From Paratinospora sagittata (Eukaryota > Streptophyta > Magnoliopsida > Ranunculales > Menispermaceae): a stretch of 64,000 bases of DNA. Below are positions 59,221-64,000 of the stretch, in pieces (the first letter of the stretch is position 1; every line of letters begins with the position of its first letter). The translations under genes were made by a program, and so were the position numbers. The notes beneath the pieces were generated by a model, which was not told the DNA's origin, searched no databases, and saw nothing but the letters and a program-made list of their open reading frames with translations. The stretch spans positions 9,633,729 through 9,697,728 of the forward strand of contig CM069600.1 in assembly GCA_035771175.1 (NCBI GenBank), given 5' to 3'.

Positions 59221-60931
59221 TGTGACGACCCACACCCCAGATTGTCATCTCTTATGGATCGGCGTGCTGAAATATCGGGGTGAGACGCCTGACGTAGGCA
59301 TCTAAGACCACCTCAAATCATCTCATGAGATGATCGGGACCGTACAAGCCTCAACCAGACTTTCACAAGAGTCCCCAAAAAAGTTTTTTTTTTTTGAACC
59401 ACATCAAACCTGATAGACTTAATAATTCTAAATCATCACATACATCCACATAAATCAAATAAAAATGATCTCTCGTAAACAAGACAATAATCATAAAGTC
59501 CTCAAATAAACATGAGACAACCATGATCACAAAAGTCCTCAATTTAAACCCAAAACGGTCTAAGGCAACATGCCTAGACCGATCATCAAATCTAAGTCCA
59601 AAATATACAACCAAATACTCAAATCCAGGCCACAAGGCCAATATACATCAACGCAACCATAATGCCTCTCACCATCTAGGTTTAACAAATGTTTAGATTA
59701 CATATGTATCAAAATAAGCAAAACAATATCCATATGTAAATAAAGACATCAAACCATACGTAAGAGTCCTAGCTTGGCAGTGACTATCTCTCAAGCGTAT
59801 ATTATGCCCTTGCCCTTGCCCTTACCCTTATCAGTAGAACCTGAAAAGAGAGTGACAGTGTGAGCCAACGATGCTTAGTAAATAGTGTTCAGTAGTGCCA
59901 TCATTCATACATCAATAAAAGTCATATATGCTCATGCATGAAATTATGCTCATAAGTATGTAAAACATAAAACACATATTAAAATAAGCATCAACCATTC
60001 TCATGCATTTCAAATTCATTTGTCTCAACCTGTAGAGAAGTCAACTTGACAACATGCACAAGCTTCTTAGAACATCTAAGAGGACTTAGCCTAGGAACAC
60101 CCAAGGCTTCTAGGGTTTCAACTCCATTCATTTCCACCTTTAGAGAAGTTAGCCTAACAACATGCACAAGCTTCTTAGAACATCTAAGAGGACTTAGCCT
60201 GAGAACACCCAAGGCTTCTAGAGTATCATCGCATGTCATTTCAAATCATATTAAACACATGCATTTCCATAAAGATATTCACGACTTTCAACATACAAGT
60301 ATAAATGAATATGATACCACAAGTAATAAACAAGATGAACAACTACTCACAACCAATGCCACGCAACAAGCTATCCACACACGTGTCTACACGAATCCCA
60401 ATGCAACACAAGATCCTGTAAACCATAGATTCATGCACATGTATCAATCATCATGACCATCCATACATAGACACACTAATCATGATTAATTCCTAATCCA
60501 ATAAGTCTATGTGCATCTAATTCCCACAATGAGTCTCTTATCTCATGATCAACCTCGACATCCGTGCCAAGTCACGAATAAGGCTAATTCCCAAAAACTA
60601 AGACAATCACTTAGTCTAGGTCATTTAATCCTAACACAAGTCTAAACCATTCAAAACCATGCAAGATTGATTATAATCAAGTCAATTCCTCAACTCAAAT
60701 CAAAATATGACATATGACCCAATTTGGAGAAAAATCTCTACAATAGACATAGAGTCAAATTGTACTAAGTCATACAAAATTAGCATAGGTTCAAACATTC
60801 TAAGCCCATGATTTCACTTAATTTAGGTCCAATTAGATAATCCCCAAGTCAATTTTATCAATTGACTTGATTTGGGTCAAAAGCCTTAATTTAGACAAAA
60901 ATTCTAAAATCAAGCCCTTGGCCGATTTTAC
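59221..60931 (-). mobile_element. Gypsy-type LTR fragment related to 3483-6444
   Basis: It starts tgtgacgacccacacccc. Its first about 130 bp align with the LTR at 3483 (gacgcc.g.cgtaggcatct, gagatgat/gaggtggttgagacc, tacaagcct), and gtgagccaacgatgc near 59860 matches 4024-4040. A related but distinct subfamily. It is cut at about 60931 by the start of another LTR. Confidence 0.75.
60030..60235. repeat. 108-bp tandem duplication inside the LTR
   Basis: The block with aacatgcacaagcttcttag at 60051 recurs at 60159, both followed by aacatctaagaggacttagc. The two copies differ at a few positions. Confidence 0.92.
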
Positions 60932-61991
60932 TATAATACCCCGTAGTTTTAATTATATACCTACGTTGACGGATATGTATATGTACGCGTATATGTACGT
61001 AAGAGTTAGATATATATATGTGTATAAGCATCCATAAATTAAGTAGATTGTATTATTAAATATCATACTATAATTAGATTATAAGATGATATTATTATAA
61101 GATAATATAAATGACCTTGATATTATAAAATATTATAAACTATTATAAGATATTATAATAGTATAAGATATTATAAGAATGTCTTATCTCTCTCATTCTC
61201 TCCTTTTCTCATTATCTCATCTCTCTCAAACGTAAAACATAAAAAATAAAAAAAAATAAAAATAAAAAAAAGAGAAGAAGAAAAGGAAGAGAAAAAAAAG
61301 GGGAAACATGTAATCTTCGCCAAATCGAGACCTACGGTAACTATTTTCACTCTAGTTCTTTGCGAAATCAATATCTAAGTTAGATATAACGTTTCTTTTG
61401 GCGTAATTTTTGTTATGGGAGCCGTTTTACGGCGTTTCTAAAAATTAGGGTTTCGACCCAACTCGAATAAAAATCCGCTAGGAAGGTTGAAAAACACTTC
61501 CTAGGTTGTAGACACCTTAAATATATGGTTAGATTGAATTTATTTGTTAGTTTGGAACTTTTATAGCTATTGGAAGTTGATTTACTACTTGAAACCCTTA
61601 GATTTGATATTGGAGACCTTTGGAACTCCACTAAAACCCGATGAAACTCCGGTTTGAGACTACAGAAAGATAGATCTACTAATTCCGGACATTTGGATGT
61701 GAAGATCATGGTTTTTGGATATGATTTAATATTTTTAGTAACTATATATATGGTTTTGGAGAGTAAATTTGACTTTGGATGCTTTCGCGAGCATGTAAAA
61801 TCTCAGTGAAATACCTGTTGACGGTAGTAGAATGATAAAATGACTGATTTTAAACATGTCGATGTGAATAGAATAATTTTAGGAATGTTATATATTTTTA
61901 ATAAAATTAATATATATTTTCATGTGCTTATGTGAGTACTTTGGTGTTAAAATCTTGCTTAAATGATGCATATTCACATGGTGAAATAACC

Positions 61992-62097
61992 TCATTTAAA
62001 GTCACCAAAACACCATTACTAACACTCAAATTTCTCAGTTGTTGAACCAGCTGAGAAATTTGAGTGTTAGTAATTGAGTTTTGGTGAGTTTAAATGG
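61992..62097. repeat. Perfect-type hairpin, arms about 47 bp
   Basis: Left arm caccaaaacaccattactaa... to tttctcag (to 62038) is mirrored by ctgagaaatttgagtgttag... to ttggtg (from 62051), with a 12-bp loop. Similarity extends outward to atttaaagtcacc/ggtgagtttaaat. Confidence 0.9.
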
Positions 62098-62168
62098 TGT
62101 TTAGTTGATTCTCATGATGATCTATGACTTGAATTACCTAATGGTAATGTTTGAATTTAGAGATTAAG

Positions 62169-62562
62169 TGTCACACCCTGGGTTGCACAACGTACCCCCT
62201 ACCCAGGTGCGGGCGCACCACCGCAGTGGAGAACGCCTAGCCATTATATATCCACAGTATTGTCTTCATTGGGGTCCACAGAACACTGCACGCACCCAAC
62301 GACCTTTGTCCTTTCCCTAAATGGGTACTCAAGTTGCGAAATCTAACTTTATGAGGAAGAGGTTGCGAGTTCGAACTTGGGGGAGGCCCCTGGACTGTGC
62401 AGTGTTCTGCATAGGAAAAGGACAAAGGTCGTTGGGTGCGTGCAGTGTTCTATGGACTCCAATGAAGACAATACTGTGGATATATAATGGCTAGGCGTTC
62501 TCCACTGCGGTGGTGCACCCGCACTTGGGTAGGGGGCACACTGTGCAACCCAGGGTGTGACA
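62169..62562. mobile_element. Foldback element, second copy, 5-bp TSD (394 bp)
   Basis: Ends are TGTCACACCCTGGG and CCCAGGGTGTGACA, with arms of about 150 bp in reverse complement. Duplication TTAAG flanks it (62164-62168, 62563-62567). The loop keeps aggttgcgagttcgaacttg followed by ggggaggcccc, shared with the loop of 18621-19007, although the arms have diverged. Confidence 0.85.
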
Positions 62563-63060
62563 TTAAGTGCATGGATAAATGCTATTGAGGAAGCAATTAT
62601 GATGAATATTTGATGATGCAAGTAACCTTGATGCTTATTGTTGCAGGATTTTAGAGTGTATATTGGCTTAGAAACCTCGTGTAACCACTGTGAGTATACA
62701 TGTAAAATGTTTGATTGTATGCATGTTATATTTATATGTAATGCATTGAGTTTTTATTGATCATGCAAACTGATATTTAGCATTTGGCGCTTATGATAAT
62801 GTCATTTCGTTAGGGATTAGACCCGGATGAGGTTTTGCGAAACCTCATTGTCAGTAGGTCTGTCCTAACAAGGGTTACGATCCTTGAAATGACTATGAAT
62901 TAGGTAATGAGAGGTTGTGGCTACCTTGTAACAGTCATACAAGTATTAAACCTGCTCTCTTGCCTTGAAGGAAGGAGATGGTAAATTTTTTATGAAACTG
63001 TGCACTAGTTTATTGAATGAGCATAAACTGTATATTGTGTGCATGTATGTTATTTTGATG

Positions 63061-64000
63061 TGTCACGACGCCCTTTACGTAGGCTGACGTCATGATCGGC
63101 ACAATGTACTATACACTATACATCCCCGTATACAGTGTACAATACACTGTCAGCCTTAATGTAAATACACGAATTTCAAATTCCTTGATAGCCTTTAATT
63201 CAAAATTTACATTCATTCATTTTCATACTCATGTACATTCAGATCTTTATTATCATAACAGTATTTCATACCCCAATACGTCAAGTATGGTTCATATCAC
63301 TCCACTCACTCGTCTATGTCATACTATACATATATACATGCTAATTATACATATCAAAAGTAATCATGTTGTAACCGTTTCTTCCATATATACATAGCAA
63401 GTAAAGTTTCCAGAAGACGGTTTATCCTTTCTTTGCTTTTCCTTTTGCTTTTGGGTCCTTACCTGAAATATTGGAGGTAATGGGGTGAGCTACAACAAGC
63501 TCAGTGAGTAAGTTCCATTCTATAGCATTCATATGCATTTAATAAACATGTTAATAAAATCATAATCAAATACATTTAAAGATACAAATGCAAAAAGACA
63601 ATACATATATGCACAAAATAGCTCGGAGCTTCCTGCAATATTTTTCAAAATAATTTCACTTTCCCACTGAAAGTCATATCCATCTCCCACCTTCTAAGTA
63701 TAGAGCGGGACTCACCCCTCGTTCGGCCCAAACAAGGGTAGCCTAACTGTCCTCTCATACTCAATTTTATCACAATCAATTCCAAGATAGCCACTAAGCC
63801 CATGAGATACTTAAGGTACTACTCATGCGGGACTTATTCCTGGAATGACTCATGTTCTAACATGTTCTTACAGGTTAGACATGCTTCGTTTTTGAAATAT
63901 TTTTCATGTATTCAATCAATGCAATTTTATACCATGCCATTCATACATGCTTATCATTTCAAACAGTTTATAGCTACAATGCCATACAAAATAACCAAGA
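63061..64000 (-). mobile_element. LTR of the 11816 family, minus orientation, cut by window edge
   Basis: It starts tgtcacgacgccctttacgt and continues gctgacgtcatgatcggcac, matching the reverse complement of the end of the 11816-19701 LTR (tgtcgcgacccccttcatag, then gtgatgtcacaactggcac). The region near 63420-63520 (agctacaacaagctcagtga) mirrors 19195-19215. The other end lies beyond the window. Confidence 0.8.

Larger units (their letters stand above)
60932..63060 (+). mobile_element. LTR of the 11816 family, plus orientation, interrupted
   Basis: It begins tataataccccgtag, aligning with TGTAATGCTCCGTATG at 11816 (first G changed to A). It has the same layout as the 11816 LTR but is interrupted by a foldback element (62169-62562) and then at 63061 by an oppositely oriented LTR of the same family. 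No gag-pol present. Confidence 0.68.

Overview
The window is plant nuclear DNA, most likely from a woody eudicot. Four intron-containing plant-type genes are buried in dense transposable elements, and there is a 100-base assembly gap (37592-37691). Evidence for a plant: an RWP-RK (RKD) transcription factor, a LONELY GUY (LOG) cytokinin-activating enzyme, a transporter of the plant sugar-phosphate/nucleotide-sugar translocator family with conserved exon structure, plant Ty1/copia and Ty3/gypsy elements primed by initiator-Met tRNA, a plant Helitron with an RPA-like gene, and (CCCTAAA)n telomere-type repeats. I cannot name the species.

Layout. 1-6444: a nearly intact Ty3/gypsy element on the minus strand (gag-pol broken by one in-frame TAG, plus its 5' LTR), cut by the window edge. 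7073-9924: a solo LTR of the same family in the opposite orientation, so the two LTRs form an inverted repeat of about 2.9 kb. 9930-21420: LINE remains, one split by a nested stack. The LINE endonuclease gene was hit by a hAT-like element (11736-20189, 8-bp target duplication); a solo LTR sits in the hAT (11816-19701, 5-bp duplication); inside that LTR are a complete but decayed Ty1/copia element (12111-17461, 5-bp duplication) and a foldback element (18621-19007, 5-bp duplication). 21550-26158: a decayed gypsy pol and a direct duplication of about 1.06 kb carrying TRIM-type miniature LTR elements.

26921-37591 (minus): a seven-exon transporter gene whose 6.9-kb first intron holds a 222-bp triplicate, a hAT-like insertion, a LINE tail with 12-bp target duplications, and an array of about 14 repeats directly after exon 1. 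39881-46874 (plus): an apparently complete Helitron coding unit, a spliced Rep-helicase and a ten-exon RPA-like gene. Its downstream flank (46877-47362) recurs at 54735-55225, where it runs on to a Helitron-type terminal hairpin. Between these two copies lie three genes, all on the minus strand: an RKD-type factor with a duplicated exon (48126-49319), an unrecognised coiled-coil gene (50041-51197) and an intact LOG gene (51839-53233). RKD and LOG each have a telomere-type repeat 400-520 bp upstream.

55265-64000: AT-rich intergenic DNA with a MITE and a tRNA-derived SINE, then three LTRs of two families in alternating orientation, one carrying a second foldback element.

The transposon genes act on their own elements: Rep-helicase with RPA for rolling-circle transposition, gag-pol for retrotransposition. 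The plant-type genes are independent functions: membrane transport, transcriptional control and cytokinin activation. Splice sites were assigned by reading-frame continuity and family conservation, without transcript data.
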